64,000 bases of DNA from an uncultured Schlesneria sp. GTDB taxonomy: Bacteria > Planctomycetota > Planctomycetia > Planctomycetales > Planctomycetaceae. Below the pieces are notes generated by a model. That model had not been told where the DNA came from, did no database searches, and saw nothing but the letters and a program-made list of their open reading frames with translations. The stretch spans positions 1 through 64,000 of the forward strand of contig CAIQIR010000079.1 in assembly GCA_903871875.1 (NCBI GenBank). The letters run 5' to 3'. Positions 1 through 9,606 of this stretch are shown here, piece after piece; position 1 is the first letter of the stretch, and the number at the start of each line of letters is the position of its first letter. The position numbers were made by a program, and so were the translations under genes.

Positions 1-210
1 AAATGGCACTAATTTTCAGAATGCCATGATGTTTTTCAATCCAACTGCGGAAGTCGGGTTAACGCGGATCGCACCTCCGCGTCGCGTTGAAACAGGGGTT
101 AAATGTCACGAATTGAGGCCCGCGAGACCCGACAATTTTCGTGGAATCCTCAAAACCAGTTGTGGGATCGCCGGGCTTCGCCTGGTGGGGAAACTCTCAG
201 GACGACTGGC

Positions 211-270
211 AAAAAAATCTCACCGGAAAAAGAGGGAATGCTGGCCAGCCCCGATTCTTCCGGTGAGATT
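211..270 (-). terminator. Intrinsic terminator of the rpsB-tsf-pyrH-frr operon
   Basis: Perfect 13-bp inverted repeat (arms 216-228 and 258-270, AATCTCACCGGAA and its complement) with a 29-nt loop. Read on the minus strand it is followed at once by seven T residues (211-217). It lies 30 nt beyond the frr stop codon, so it closes the translation operon. Confidence 0.9.
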
Positions 271-299
271 CGTTAACGATTCGCGACAACGAATGAGTT

Positions 300-860
300 T
301 CAGGAACCCATGATGTCTTTTTCTTTGGCATCAGCCATGGAATTGACTTTGCCTTCGTACTGCTTGGTCAATTCCTGAATCTGTTCTTTCGTCTGTTCGT
401 GAACATCCTCGTTCATCAGCTTGTCTTTGAGTGACGTGTCGGCGTGCTTGTTGGCATCGCGACGAATGTTACGAATGGCGACGCGAGCGTCTTCCGCCAG
501 GTCTTTCAGCCGTCCGACCATTTGCTTGCGGCGTTCCGTCGAAAGCGGCGGGACGTTCAGGCGAATAACTCGGCCGTCCGAGTTGGGGGCCAGTCCGATA
601 TCACTCGATTGAATCGCCTTGGCGATGTCGTTGATGGTTCCCTGATCGAAGGGGCGGATCATGATCTGCTGGGCTTCGGGGACGCTGATCGTGGCGATTT
701 GCTTCAGAGGTGTGGGGCTACCGTAATAGTCGACACGAATGGAATCAACCAGACCCGACGTGGCTCGTCCCGTACGCAATCCCTGAAAGTGATCGTGGGC
801 GACAGAAGCGGCTTTTTCCATCCGTTCTTCGGCATCCAGCAGAATTTCATCCTGGTCCAT
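300..860 (-). CDS. frr: Ribosome recycling factor
   Basis: 186 residues, the usual RRF length. RRF works with EF-G in the cytoplasm to split the post-termination ribosome. The family core is visible: HFQGLRTGRATSGLVD near residue 24, the YYGSPTPLKQIATISVPEA segment, and the C-terminal helical hairpin with VAIRNIRRDAN. The start is set by AGGAG about 9 nt upstream. It is the last gene of rpsB-tsf-pyrH-frr, the common bacterial order, and is followed by a strong terminator. The 283-nt space between pyrH and frr is long for an operon, so frr may also have its own promoter; none was clear by eye. Confidence 0.97.
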   Translation of the reverse strand: MDQDEILLDAEERMEKAASVAHDHFQGLRTGRATSGLVDSIRVDYYGSPTPLKQIATISVPEAQQIMIRPFDQGTINDIAKAIQSSDIGLAPNSDGRVIRLNVPPLSTERRKQMVGRLKDLAEDARVAIRNIRRDANKHADTSLKDKLMNEDVHEQTKEQIQELTKQYEGKVNSMADAKEKDIMGS

Positions 861-1143
861 CGTCAGAAGCTCCTGTAAAAGCGCTCGCTTAGTTCGCCGA
901 CGACGGCCACCGTGTCATACGGGACACGTGTGCAAGCCATCGGCAACCTTCGCAAATTAGCGAAACCGGCGCATGAAGTGAAGTGGTTTCGACATAACAT
1001 TTGCGCGAAGACACAGTCGCGGCCTCAACTCGTGCAGGGGTGTGCCCGAACGCAGCCAAGAACTTGCGGCGAACGATTTCGCCAGAAACCACCAATCCTG
1101 CTGAGCCGTGTTGTCGGAACTCACGCGCAGACGCAAAGTGATC

Positions 1144-1884
1144 TTATTGGGTCGGCGCGCCGACTCGGGTTCCCAATCGTTCGCCGGCGATCACACGTTC
1201 AATGTTACCGGGCTTTTGGTAATTCAGAACGACGATCGGGATGTTGTGTTCCATGCAGTGGTGGATGGCTTGTGCATCCATGACCTGCAAGTTTTGACGC
1301 AAGACGTCCTGGAACGAAATCTCGGAATAGCGAACCGCATGGGGGTTCTTCAGCGGATCGTCAGAGTAAACCCCGTCGACTCGCGTCGCTTTCACGACCA
1401 GATCGGCATCGATTTCACGAGCCCTGAGTGCGGCTGCGGTGTCGGTGGTCACAAACGGGCTGCCCGTGCCGGCTGCCAGAATGACGACGCGGCCTTTTTC
1501 GAGATGGCGGATGCAACGTCGACGGATAAACGATTCGGCGACCGGCGGAATGGGGATCGCACTTTGAACGCGAGTGGCAACCCCGTAATGTTCCAGCACG
1601 TCTTGCAGGGCCAGCGCATTGATGGCGGTGGCCAGCATGCCCATGTAGTGGGCCGTCGCGGGAACGATCAGGGAATTTGTCGAGGAGAATTCTTTGCCGC
1701 GAAGGATATTTCCGCCGCCGCAAACGATGGCCAATTGAACACCGCTATCGACGACTCGCTTGATTTGCTCGCAAATGATTTGCACTTCGGAAAGGCTGAT
1801 GCCTGATTCACCGGGGCGAGCAAAACTTTCGCCACTGAGCTTGAGCAAAACTCGTTTGTATTTGGGAGTCGTCCCAGTTGGCAT
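1144..1884 (-). CDS. pyrH: UMP kinase
   Basis: Phosphorylates UMP to UDP with ATP in pyrimidine nucleotide synthesis; cytoplasmic, amino-acid-kinase fold. About 246 residues, normal length. Visible motifs: [13 protein letters not shown] at the N-terminus (phosphate-binding lysine), [33 protein letters not shown] and [13 protein letters not shown]. The frame is open for 24 more codons, up to 1956, but the ATG at 1884 has GGAG 8 nt upstream and matches the family N-terminus. The extension would also have to be encoded partly by a perfect palindrome, which supports the shorter start. Confidence 0.96.
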   Translation of the reverse strand: MPTGTTPKYKRVLLKLSGESFARPGESGISLSEVQIICEQIKRVVDSGVQLAIVCGGGNILRGKEFSSTNSLIVPATAHYMGMLATAINALALQDVLEHYGVATRVQSAIPIPPVAESFIRRRCIRHLEKGRVVILAAGTGSPFVTTDTAAALRAREIDADLVVKATRVDGVYSDDPLKNPHAVRYSEISFQDVLRQNLQVMDAQAIHHCMEHNIPIVVLNYQKPGNIERVIAGERLGTRVGAPTQ

Positions 1885-1926
1885 CAAGTGTTCTCCGACT
1901 TGCGGGGGGGCGGTGGCCAATTCACA

Positions 1927-1962
1927 AATAAGGTGGCGTCGAGTACTCGACGCCACCTTATT
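1927..1962. repeat. Perfect 36-nt palindrome between tsf and pyrH
   Basis: Each 18-nt arm is AATAAGGTGGCGTCGAGT and the two arms are exact reverse complements with no spacer. It sits inside the translation operon, 47 nt past the tsf stop and 42 nt before the pyrH start. As RNA it would form a very stable hairpin. There is no T-run of terminator quality on either side (minus strand continues TTGTGAATTGG). It may be an RNase processing site, an attenuator or a small mobile palindromic repeat. Confidence 0.85.
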
Positions 1963-2009
1963 ACTTGTTTCGAACAGATAAAAGCAATTGCCGTGCCCTG
2001 AGGTGGCAA

Positions 2010-2846
2010 TTAGTTGCCGAGGATCCAGCGAGTGAATCCGACAGCTTTCAGGCCGCTTTCGGCCAAGGCCTGATTGACTGTCTTGGAGTCGTCTTTGGCG
2101 AACAATTGGAAGGCCAGCACACCTTGTTCGGCGTAATAGGTCTTCATTCGGCCTTCGACGATCTTCTCGACGATGTTGGCTGGCTTGCCGGAAGCGGCTG
2201 CTTCGGCCGTCAGTCGTGTGCGTTCGGCGGCGACTTCGGATGCAGGCAGTTCTTCGGGTTGTGTCACCAGGGGCTTCAGAGCAGCGACGTGCATTGCGAC
2301 ATCTCGCAGCACCGGTGCAACCTTATTGTCACCACCAGCACGGAACAACACGCCGGTCTTGCCGTCGTGGTGCGTATACGCGCCTGCCGGGCCTTCCACT
2401 CGCAAGACGCGAGCGACGACCATCTTTTCGCGAATCTTGCCGACGACTTCTTCCAACAGCGAAGCCAACGTCGTTCCCGGGCGATCAGGCGCGGACTGGG
2501 CCAGCAGTTCTTCAGGAGTCGATGCTCCAGGACCCGCCAACAGTTGCTTCAGGCATTGATCGGCCAGAAAGACGAAGTCATCGGCCTTGGCAACAGGAGC
2601 CGATTCGCATTGAATCTCAACCATTGCTGCGCGAGCTCCATCCGCCGAAACGGCCGTTCGAATCAGGCCTTCGCTGGTGGCGTTCTCGGCTCGCTTGATG
2701 GAAACCTTCTTGTTGGATTCTTTCAGAATCTCAATCGCGCGCTTCTGATCGCCTTGAGCTTCGGTCAGCGCCCGTTTGACTTCCATCATTGGTAAATTGG
2801 TCAGATCACGCAGTTCCTTGACTGCCTGGGCGGTGATCTCGGCCAT
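2010..2846 (-). CDS. tsf: Elongation factor Ts
   Basis: 278 residues, normal length. Nucleotide exchange factor for EF-Tu in the cytoplasm. The N-terminal UBA-like domain starts [20 protein letters not shown] with the following [12 protein letters not shown]; the core dimerisation domains follow, including the [17 protein letters not shown] and [19 protein letters not shown] regions. GAGGAG lies 8 nt before the ATG. It is downstream of rpsB (190-nt gap) and upstream of pyrH. Confidence 0.97.
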   Translation of the reverse strand: MAEITAQAVKELRDLTNLPMMEVKRALTEAQGDQKRAIEILKESNKKVSIKRAENATSEGLIRTAVSADGARAAMVEIQCESAPVAKADDFVFLADQCLKQLLAGPGASTPEELLAQSAPDRPGTTLASLLEEVVGKIREKMVVARVLRVEGPAGAYTHHDGKTGVLFRAGGDNKVAPVLRDVAMHVAALKPLVTQPEELPASEVAAERTRLTAEAAASGKPANIVEKIVEGRMKTYYAEQGVLAFQLFAKDDSKTVNQALAESGLKAVGFTRWILGN

Positions 2847-3036
2847 GACGCATACTCCTCAATTGAATGATGCTCTGAAAAATGCGAGCCCGTCAACCGT
2901 GACGCTCGCAAAATGATGATATACCGGCCAACCGGACAACGAAGCTGCCCGGATCGTCCCTGCACCGCATCCAAGGGCTAACGCCATGCGGCTCACCCGT
3001 CGAATCGGCATTGCCAGTCTGCTTGATCGCGTCAAA

Positions 3037-3786
3037 TTACGACTGGATCGAGGGACGGGCTTTGTACTGTTCTTCGATCGGTTGTTCGACTTCTTCCTTC
3101 GGCACCATATTACGGCCTTCGGCCACTGCCGCCGTCAGGTGCTTCAGAACAAGCTGGATCGAACGGATACTGTCGTCGTTGCCGGGAATTGGCAAATCCA
3201 CGTCATCGGGATTGCAATCCGTATCGAGCAACGCAATGACTTTGATCCCGACGAGATGAGCTTCGTGAACGACGTTATGCTCTTTCTTCGGGTCGACCAC
3301 GATGATCGCTTCTGGCAAGCGGTTCATCAGTCGCAAGCCGTTGATGTTACGCAGCATCTTGCGGTGCTCGCGCAGCAACTTCGACTGCATCTTTTTCGAG
3401 TAGGTGTTGATATCACCTGACGAAAAAATCTGATCGAGCTCTTCCAGTCGCTTCATGCGGGTTCGCATGGTCCGGAAATTCGTGAAAATCCCGCCCAGCC
3501 AACGATAGTCGACGTACGGCATGTTGACCGAATTGGCGGAATCACGAATGGTTTCCGCAGCTTGCTTCTTCGTACCACAAAACAGCACCAGGCTGCCTTG
3601 CGAGGCGACCTTGTGCAGATATTTTTTGGCCCGCAGCAAACCGCGAATCGTTTCCTTAATATCAATGATGTGGATGAGATTACGGCGACCATAGATATAG
3701 GGTCGCATTTTGGGATTCCAACGGCTCGTCCGATGGCCGTAATGAATACCTGCTTCGAGAAAATCTTTCACCACAATTTCTGACAC
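3037..3786 (-). CDS. rpsB: 30S ribosomal protein S2
   Basis: 249 residues. Small-subunit ribosomal protein. Recognised by [20 protein letters not shown] at the N-terminus, [38 protein letters not shown] and the [15 protein letters not shown] segment. It starts with GTG, preceded by GGAGGAG at 8 nt. First gene of the operon; a sigma70-type promoter lies about 100 nt upstream, leaving an untranslated leader of roughly 95 nt that could carry autoregulation by S2 as known in other bacteria (inference). Confidence 0.97.
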   Translation of the reverse strand: MSEIVVKDFLEAGIHYGHRTSRWNPKMRPYIYGRRNLIHIIDIKETIRGLLRAKKYLHKVASQGSLVLFCGTKKQAAETIRDSANSVNMPYVDYRWLGGIFTNFRTMRTRMKRLEELDQIFSSGDINTYSKKMQSKLLREHRKMLRNINGLRLMNRLPEAIIVVDPKKEHNVVHEAHLVGIKVIALLDTDCNPDDVDLPIPGNDDSIRSIQLVLKHLTAAVAEGRNMVPKEEVEQPIEEQYKARPSIQS

Positions 3787-4176
3787 GTTGCCGACTCCTC
3801 CACGCGAATTGAGCGGGTTCCAGAATCTGATCCTGCTGTTTTTACGACACTAACCCGCAAAAGCTGCGGCGTTTTCCAAGCATCTCATCCTAACGGCGAC
3901 CCGTAATCCCGTCAAATGATCCGCCTATCGCTCTGGTCAAGATCAGAACCAATAATGAACGCACCCCTGGAGCTCGAAAGCGTCCAGGGGCGCTGTGTGC
4001 CCGAGGTTTTATTAACGAATTCCGGCGTATGACGATCCTTCGTATGGGCACACTTACATATGAGCACCGATTATCACGGTCCGAACGAATCTGTCAACCC
4101 ACTGGCCAAGCAAATTTTTTCCGTGGCCGCTGAATCGAGAATTACTGCCGAAAATGCCGATGGCAGGCGTGGTTTC
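3787..4176. other. Intergenic region upstream of rpsB
   Basis: 390 nt without a gene. It holds the rpsB leader and promoter (3887-3915) and one small hairpin at 3964-3990 (8-bp arms CCCCTGGA/TCCAGGGG, 11-nt loop) that could end the transcript of the upstream minus-strand gene, although its T-run is poor. The stretch 4000-4176 shows nothing else I can assign. Confidence 0.6.
3887..3915 (-). promoter_or_regulatory. Predicted sigma70 promoter of rpsB operon
   Basis: On the minus strand, TTGACG (3915-3910) is separated by 17 nt from TAGGAT (3892-3887). This is close to the TTGACA-17-TATAAT consensus and correctly placed, with a start expected near 3880. Found by eye only. Confidence 0.6.
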
Positions 4177-7122
4177 TCACTTCAGCGTTTCGAGAAACAT
4201 CACAAGTTGCTGAAATTCTGTGTTTGTCATCAGTTCGGGCAATTTCTCAGGCATGATCGACGTTTTCAGCGGCGTTCGCGTTTCGATGTCGTTGAACGGC
4301 ACGTGAAAAACTTCGCCCAAAGAGCTGCCCAGACGCAGATCACCGTTCACTTCTTCCCCCAGCAACATTCCCGTGAGCGATTTGCCATTTTTCGTTTCGA
4401 TGGCCCACGTCGTGAATTGCGGCGAAATTTCCTTGCTCGGTTCCAGAATCGATTCGGCAAGTTTCCGACGATCCATTGTGCGAGCGATCACTGTCAGGTC
4501 TGGACCCACTTGTCCACCTCGGCCCCCGACCAGATGGCATTTGTAACAACCGGGACCGTATGTTTGAAAAAATGTCCGGCGCCCCGCGGTGATGGGGTCT
4601 TCGGATCCGGCAGACGCTCCCGATGCATTCGGTCGATCCGTGGCTGTGATCTCGGCGAGAAGATCCTTGGCAGATCGCGTTTGGCGATTACCCAGACTGT
4701 ATTCCACCGCTTCGGACAGCGTCTGGCGAATGGCTTCTGGTTCCCGCGCCAGATTGGACAAAAGCTGTTTTAAAGCATCGATCACTTTGTCGTCGCGGGC
4801 GGTTGATTCCTTCGCCAGGCCCACCGGACCCGTTGCCCCGCGCAGCGAGCGGATGGCCTCCAGCCGGATGGCGGCGGATTTGTCTGTGGCCGCCAGCTTA
4901 ATCAACAGATCGCGTGTCAGGTCGTCGAGCTTCGCGTGATGATCACTGCCCGCCAATCCCGCGACCGCGTCCGCTCGCAGATTGGTGTCCAGCGAGGCAT
5001 CGGCCGCGATTTTTCGCAGTAATTCGGCTCGTTCGGGAATCGGTGAATGCTGAAGTGTTCGCACCGCCTCACGGCGAAGATCCTGATTGGTCGAGTTGAC
5101 CATTTCTCCGAGTAATTTGGCGTCCAGCTCTTTCTGAGCGGGTGGCAGCATCCGCAAGGCGGTGGCGCGCAAGGTTGCGGAGCGTTCTGTGTCGGTCACG
5201 ATTGCCAGGATGTATTGGGCGGGAGGTGTCTTTTCGAATTCTTTCGGGGTGACTCCGTCGAGCATCGATAGTGATGCCAGGCAGGCCATGAATAAGTCGG
5301 TCGTCATCGGTTCGGATGCCAGAACCTTTTGGATTTCCGGCCGCAGTTCGCTCAGTCGCTCTTCGCCGATCCATTGCACGGCCATTCGTCGACTCGACGG
5401 CAGCGGGTTTCGCAGTCCAAGCTGAACGAACTCAAGTTCTTTTGGAAACTTCATGCGGAGCGCCAGCAGTACGGCCAATTGGCAATATTCACTTTCGTGC
5501 GGCTTTCTTTCGATGACCGAGGGATCCAGTTTCTGCACTTCCACGGCGAGTTGTTTCAAAGAATCCTGCGTCATCGATGGCCGCACGAGTGTGTGGATGA
5601 TGCGGACCATGATCTCGGCCGTGTGATTGACGACTTTGGTCAGCATAAATGGGTCCGTCAAATCGATCTTGGACAGATCCAGATAGAAGGCCGGTTCGAC
5701 GTAATTTCCCGCAGCGCGTGTGACTTCAAAATATCTTCGCGTGTCCAGCGCACTCTCGTTTCGGATTCGTTCGAGGGCCGTCCGGCCAGAATCCGATTTG
5801 GCCAGCCGTCGCGCGGCGATTCGCCGAGTCGTCAGCACGGGGGAATCAAGTAATTTCACCAGTTCCTCAGTTGACGGCACACTGCGACCCGCTGTCGGTG
5901 AAGTGCGAACTGAGGTCGGCGGATTCTTGGCCGAGACGCGCCAGACGCGACCCTTCCCGTGGACCTTATATTCCTTCAGCACCCAGTCGGTGACGTACAG
6001 CGACCCATCTGGAGCCAGCGCGAGACCGACGGGACGAAAATTCTCGCCGCCTTTAATGATCGGCTGCGGTATCGATTCAAACGAAATGCCGCGCGGTTTC
6101 AGGACGAATTTGTCGATACGGTGATCACCCCAACTACCTACAAGCAACGTGCCCAGATAGTCCTCGGAAAATCCGTCAGACTCGTAACTCAGAATTCCCG
6201 AAGGAGCTTCGCCGGTGCCCGAAACCATCGGCAGGGTGCCGGGGATTTCGCCATTCCAACTGGTAAACGGGTGCGTTCCTTTGCGGCCGTTGCGAAATCG
6301 GTATCCGTAGTCGCCCCCTTGGACGATGTGCAGCAATCGACAGGGCGGACGGCTGTCGGGATCATTATCGAGTGAAAACATGCGGCCGAGGCCATCAATG
6401 CAGCTCGCGTGTGGGTTCCAGAAACCGGTCGCCCAACGCTCCAGTTTTGAGCCGTCAGGCCGACAGCGATAGATGTTGCCGCCCTCCCCTCCACCTGACA
6501 GGGTGACGCCGTCGCTGCCGATGATTTTGTAGTCAACGCCCAGGTTCTCGCCGAACCCGAAGAACAGATAGCCTGACGCGTCGAAAGCGAATCCCGCCAG
6601 CCCGTTATGGGGATAGTTGCCCGTCGTATCGAGGTGCACGATTAGCTTCGTGTTGTCGCATTTCAAATCGCCGTCGTTGTCGGTGCAAAAGAAAATGTCG
6701 CGTCGCGTCGCAATGAAGACTTCTGTTTTTGGTTTCTGGTCGGCGTTGTCCGCCATTTCGACGATGTCCAGCCACACGGGCTTCGCAGCGATACTCATGG
6801 TGTGCGTCAGTCCGTCCTTAAAGACGGTGATTTTCTGGGCTTTTCCCTGCGGATCGGGTTCTTCCATCACCAGGATTCGGTCCGTGGGAAAACCGACATA
6901 GCCTTCGGGGGGGAAGTGCGTATTACTCTCGATCGCCCAGACCCGGCCTGCCTGATCGACATCAAGCCCCGTGGGGGTGACGATCTGTGGTGATTCGGCA
7001 AACAGTTCGATCTTCAGTCGCGGATCTAAGGAGACGGGAGGCTCATCCTCTGCGGAGGCCGTAGTGATAAAAGGGAAACCGATCGAAACGAGCGAAAGAG
7101 CGTAAAGCCAAAAGCGGGGCAT
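4177..7122 (-). CDS. PVC-type heme-binding CxxCH dehydrogenase-like protein
   Basis: About 981 residues, secreted. A signal peptide (MPRFWLYALSLVSIGFPFI, cut after TTASA) is followed by a beta-propeller, membrane-bound-dehydrogenase-like domain (residues about 30-400; e.g. TPTGLDVDQAGRVWAIESN and DNDGDLKCD). Next comes a HEAT-like helical region (about 420-820), then a C-terminal c-type heme domain with CYKCH near residue 857 and GGQVGPDLTVIARTMDRRKL after it. This architecture is abundant in planctomycetes; the substrate is unknown, and an oxidoreductase role on sugars or polysaccharide products is inferred. The reading frame extends 24 codons further, but the ATG at 7122 has GGGAG 7 nt upstream and a clean signal peptide. 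It stands alone. Confidence 0.9.
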   Translation of the reverse strand: MPRFWLYALSLVSIGFPFITTASAEDEPPVSLDPRLKIELFAESPQIVTPTGLDVDQAGRVWAIESNTHFPPEGYVGFPTDRILVMEEPDPQGKAQKITVFKDGLTHTMSIAAKPVWLDIVEMADNADQKPKTEVFIATRRDIFFCTDNDGDLKCDNTKLIVHLDTTGNYPHNGLAGFAFDASGYLFFGFGENLGVDYKIIGSDGVTLSGGGEGGNIYRCRPDGSKLERWATGFWNPHASCIDGLGRMFSLDNDPDSRPPCRLLHIVQGGDYGYRFRNGRKGTHPFTSWNGEIPGTLPMVSGTGEAPSGILSYESDGFSEDYLGTLLVGSWGDHRIDKFVLKPRGISFESIPQPIIKGGENFRPVGLALAPDGSLYVTDWVLKEYKVHGKGRVWRVSAKNPPTSVRTSPTAGRSVPSTEELVKLLDSPVLTTRRIAARRLAKSDSGRTALERIRNESALDTRRYFEVTRAAGNYVEPAFYLDLSKIDLTDPFMLTKVVNHTAEIMVRIIHTLVRPSMTQDSLKQLAVEVQKLDPSVIERKPHESEYCQLAVLLALRMKFPKELEFVQLGLRNPLPSSRRMAVQWIGEERLSELRPEIQKVLASEPMTTDLFMACLASLSMLDGVTPKEFEKTPPAQYILAIVTDTERSATLRATALRMLPPAQKELDAKLLGEMVNSTNQDLRREAVRTLQHSPIPERAELLRKIAADASLDTNLRADAVAGLAGSDHHAKLDDLTRDLLIKLAATDKSAAIRLEAIRSLRGATGPVGLAKESTARDDKVIDALKQLLSNLAREPEAIRQTLSEAVEYSLGNRQTRSAKDLLAEITATDRPNASGASAGSEDPITAGRRTFFQTYGPGCYKCHLVGGRGGQVGPDLTVIARTMDRRKLAESILEPSKEISPQFTTWAIETKNGKSLTGMLLGEEVNGDLRLGSSLGEVFHVPFNDIETRTPLKTSIMPEKLPELMTNTEFQQLVMFLETLK

Positions 7123-7324
7123 GCCCGGTCTCCCAAAGCAAAGTGGCGAAATATTCAGTCGGGCCATTGTGCGGACAACCTCAGCGCCCCGCAACTCTGT
7201 TCGATTGCGTCATGGAGGACCAAAGAATCGGCCATCCTCGACGCTCACCGTTTTGGAAGATCGGTCGCGAATTCGCTGGATGCGGTTTTCTTGTTCGCCG
7301 CGAGAATGCGGCATTTCACAGAAA

Positions 7325-8278
7325 TCACGCGCCGTGCAGGACCTGATCGACTCCTTGAGTCGTCAGTAATTCCGCGACTTGTCGGCCGAGCGCATCGGCT
7401 TGCCACGTATTGGCCGTCGCGTTTGCCATCCAGCGCTGGTGGCCGTCCAGCGGCAGGACGACGGCTTCCAGAGAGAGCGTGTCTCCGTTGACTTGGGTAT
7501 GTACGCCGAGCGGAGCGTGACAGCCGGCTCGCAACGCCGACAATAGGCTGCGTTCAGCCGTGACGGCGGACAACGTGGCCGGATCGGTAATCAGTCCCAA
7601 GAGCGTTCGCAGGTTGGCATCGTCGGTACGGCATTCGACTCCGACGGCCCCCTGTCCCACGGCGGGATACATTTCGGGCGGACCGATTTCGGAATGAATC
7701 CGATTGGCCAGGCCCAGACGAGTCAGTCCCGCCGCAGCCAGAATCAACGCGTCATAGTCGCCCGCATCCAATTTTCGTAAACGCGTTTCGACATTCCCGC
7801 GAACTTCTGACAACTGCAAATCGGGACGCAGGTAACGCAATTGGGCTTGCCGCCGCGGACTGCCGGTACCGATCCGTGCCCGCTGTGGCAGATCCGCCAG
7901 GGTTAACCGTTCCGTCAGATCCGCGGGCAATACCAGGGCATCGCGAGTCAAACCCCGTACGGGTGTGGCCGCCAGCGTCAGCTGCGGCGGGCCGTCGGTC
8001 GGTAGATCTTTCAAGCTGTGCACGGCCATGTCGGCGCGGCCGTCCAACACCGCAATCTGGACTTCACGCGTAAACACGCCGAAACTGCCCAGTGCTCGTA
8101 ACGTCTCGGTCTGGTCACGATCACCTGTCGTCGAGACGTGAAGTAGCTCCACGTTCAGGCCGGGCGAGGCTTGTCGCAGCAAGTCGGCGATATAATTGGA
8201 CTGCCACAACGCCAATTGACTGGCGCGCGTCGCGATCCTCAGGGTCGGGCGGGGAAAGGGGGGCAACTCAGCCTTCAT
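7325..8278 (-). CDS. hemC: Hydroxymethylbilane synthase (porphobilinogen deaminase)
   Basis: 317 residues, normal length. Joins four porphobilinogen units into hydroxymethylbilane in heme synthesis. Motifs: LRIATRASQLALWQ at the N-terminus, VSTTGDRDQTETL, ADMAVHSLKDLPT (with the catalytic Asp region), and LRAGCHAPLGVH, whose Cys carries the dipyrromethane cofactor. Its ATG overlaps the stop of the upstream FHA gene (ATGA), so the two are very likely translationally coupled. Heme supply suits an organism with several c-type heme proteins, as here. Confidence 0.97.
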   Translation of the reverse strand: MKAELPPFPRPTLRIATRASQLALWQSNYIADLLRQASPGLNVELLHVSTTGDRDQTETLRALGSFGVFTREVQIAVLDGRADMAVHSLKDLPTDGPPQLTLAATPVRGLTRDALVLPADLTERLTLADLPQRARIGTGSPRRQAQLRYLRPDLQLSEVRGNVETRLRKLDAGDYDALILAAAGLTRLGLANRIHSEIGPPEMYPAVGQGAVGVECRTDDANLRTLLGLITDPATLSAVTAERSLLSALRAGCHAPLGVHTQVNGDTLSLEAVVLPLDGHQRWMANATANTWQADALGRQVAELLTTQGVDQVLHGA

Positions 8279-8799
8279 CTTTTCGACCGATGACGTCGGA
8301 TGCCATCCAGTGTATCCGGTGAGCGGGTACTAATGTCATCCTCTTCGAGTTCCAGTCCGTCCTCAGGAGTATGGGGAACCGGGGGAAGACCGGAAGAACG
8401 TCGCACGCTGGGGACGGGCGGTGGGATTGGTGGCACACCCACCCCATTTTGCATGGCCTTGGGGACTCCACGTGCATTTTTAGCGAGCGTGTTCCTGGCT
8501 GCCACGGGAGCCTCGTTTTGCATCTTGAACTGAACATCGCCGATCACCAAATCATCTCCGATGGTAATCGTCGCTTCTTTCTGAATCCGGTTTCCATTCA
8601 GGTAGACACCGTTTGTGCTGCCCAGATCGCGGACGATGAACGTGTGATTGACCTGAGCGATACAACAGTGCCTGCGGGAGATTTTGCGACTGTGCGTCAA
8701 CGACACGTCGCAATCGGCTTGTCGGCCGATGAAGACGATCGCTTTTTCCAATGGGATTAAACATTGGCGCGGGTCGACGGGAACCAGAAACGCTGGCAT
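8275..8799 (-). CDS. FHA domain protein
   Basis: 174 residues. An N-terminal forkhead-associated domain (about residues 5-90) binds phosphothreonine peptides: IGRQADCDVSL, KISRRHC and DLGSTNGVYLNGNRI are the three typical FHA loops. The rest (95-174) is rich in Pro, Ser and acidic residues and looks disordered. No signal peptide, so cytoplasmic. GGAG lies 9 nt before the ATG. It overlaps hemC by 4 nt. FHA proteins usually read Ser/Thr kinase output; why one is coupled to heme synthesis is not known. Confidence 0.9.
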   Translation of the reverse strand: MPAFLVPVDPRQCLIPLEKAIVFIGRQADCDVSLTHSRKISRRHCCIAQVNHTFIVRDLGSTNGVYLNGNRIQKEATITIGDDLVIGDVQFKMQNEAPVAARNTLAKNARGVPKAMQNGVGVPPIPPPVPSVRRSSGLPPVPHTPEDGLELEEDDISTRSPDTLDGIRRHRSKR

Positions 8800-9195
8800 A
8801 GCACAGATCTCCTCGCAGGGAATCTTCAGATAATAGACGAGCTAACCTCTGTTGGAAACCCGCATTCCGCGATCTCTGCTCACTTTATGGCAGCGTCTGT
8901 CGCGAAGAGCGGATTTTGGCGCCTTTGTGATTCGGTCGCACCCGAATTCCGGGGCCATCGCCGCGAAAATGCATCGATTCGAGCAAGGTGCGCCACGGTT
9001 TGGCTTGCCGAATGCCGCTACAACCGGTAATTTCCGCTCGTTCCCACTTCCTCGATTCACCACAGTTGATCGCTTTTCTCGACGGTCAGTGAAGAGATCG
9101 GCTTCAATTAGGGCAAGATGCCCCGTGGTGATGAAGTGTGTTGGACATGTGGCAGACCGGTTTTCACATTACGACTATCGCGAAGGAGCTCAAGG
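8800..9195. other. Divergent intergenic region
   Basis: About 396 nt between the minus-strand FHA gene and the plus-strand small Cys-rich gene. It must hold both promoters, but I see no strong consensus. The frame of the downstream gene stays open back to 9118 and encodes a CWTCG motif, so part of this may be coding. Confidence 0.4.
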
Positions 9196-9501
9196 ATGAG
9201 CCGACTCAGCGTGTACTGGCCCGATGAAATGGAATCCGAATCGGTCATGACGGACGAACCCGTCATTCTTCCTTTCCCGAAATCACGACTGATTTCAAAA
9301 GTGGAAAGCCGCCCAATGGACGTCGTGACGCGGGCACGGCTGTTGTTCTCGAACCGACAGTGCCGCGACTGTGGCTATCCGGTTGTCGAACCGATCGAAT
9401 TGCCGGATTCCGCCGTAAATAAAAGTGGTCTGGCCATTCCCGGAACGGCGACGCTGGTCGGGTTCCATTGTTGTGGCTGTCAGAGCGAATGGTCGATCTG
9501 A
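9196..9501 (+). CDS. Small Cys-rich (zinc-ribbon-like) protein
   Basis: About 101 residues, function unknown. Two Cys groups, CRDC and CCGC near the C-terminus, could bind one zinc ion. The start at 9196 has an excellent AAGGAG at 7 nt. The frame is open back to an ATG at 9118 with a weak ribosome site; that 127-residue version adds CWTCG near its N-terminus, another plausible zinc pair, so the longer form cannot be excluded. No signal peptide. It lies 105 nt before an MFS transporter gene on the same strand, with no evident functional link. Confidence 0.65.
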   Translation: MSRLSVYWPDEMESESVMTDEPVILPFPKSRLISKVESRPMDVVTRARLLFSNRQCRDCGYPVVEPIELPDSAVNKSGLAIPGTATLVGFHCCGCQSEWSI

Positions 9502-9606
9502 GTTCCGGAGAATCTGGCGGCGAGCTTGCAGGTCCGTTCAGATTTGGTTGTATTACTGGCCTTAACCGCTGGTGATACTTCCCTCCGCGAACAAGGTTTG
9601 GACCCC

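Noticed and set aside
26-313. Plus-strand frame of 95 codons at the left edge
   Set aside because: It crosses the frr terminator and has no motif or ribosome site.
911-926. GTGTC-GACAC inverted repeat between pyrH and frr
   Set aside because: Arms are only 5-8 bp with a bulge; too short to call an operator.
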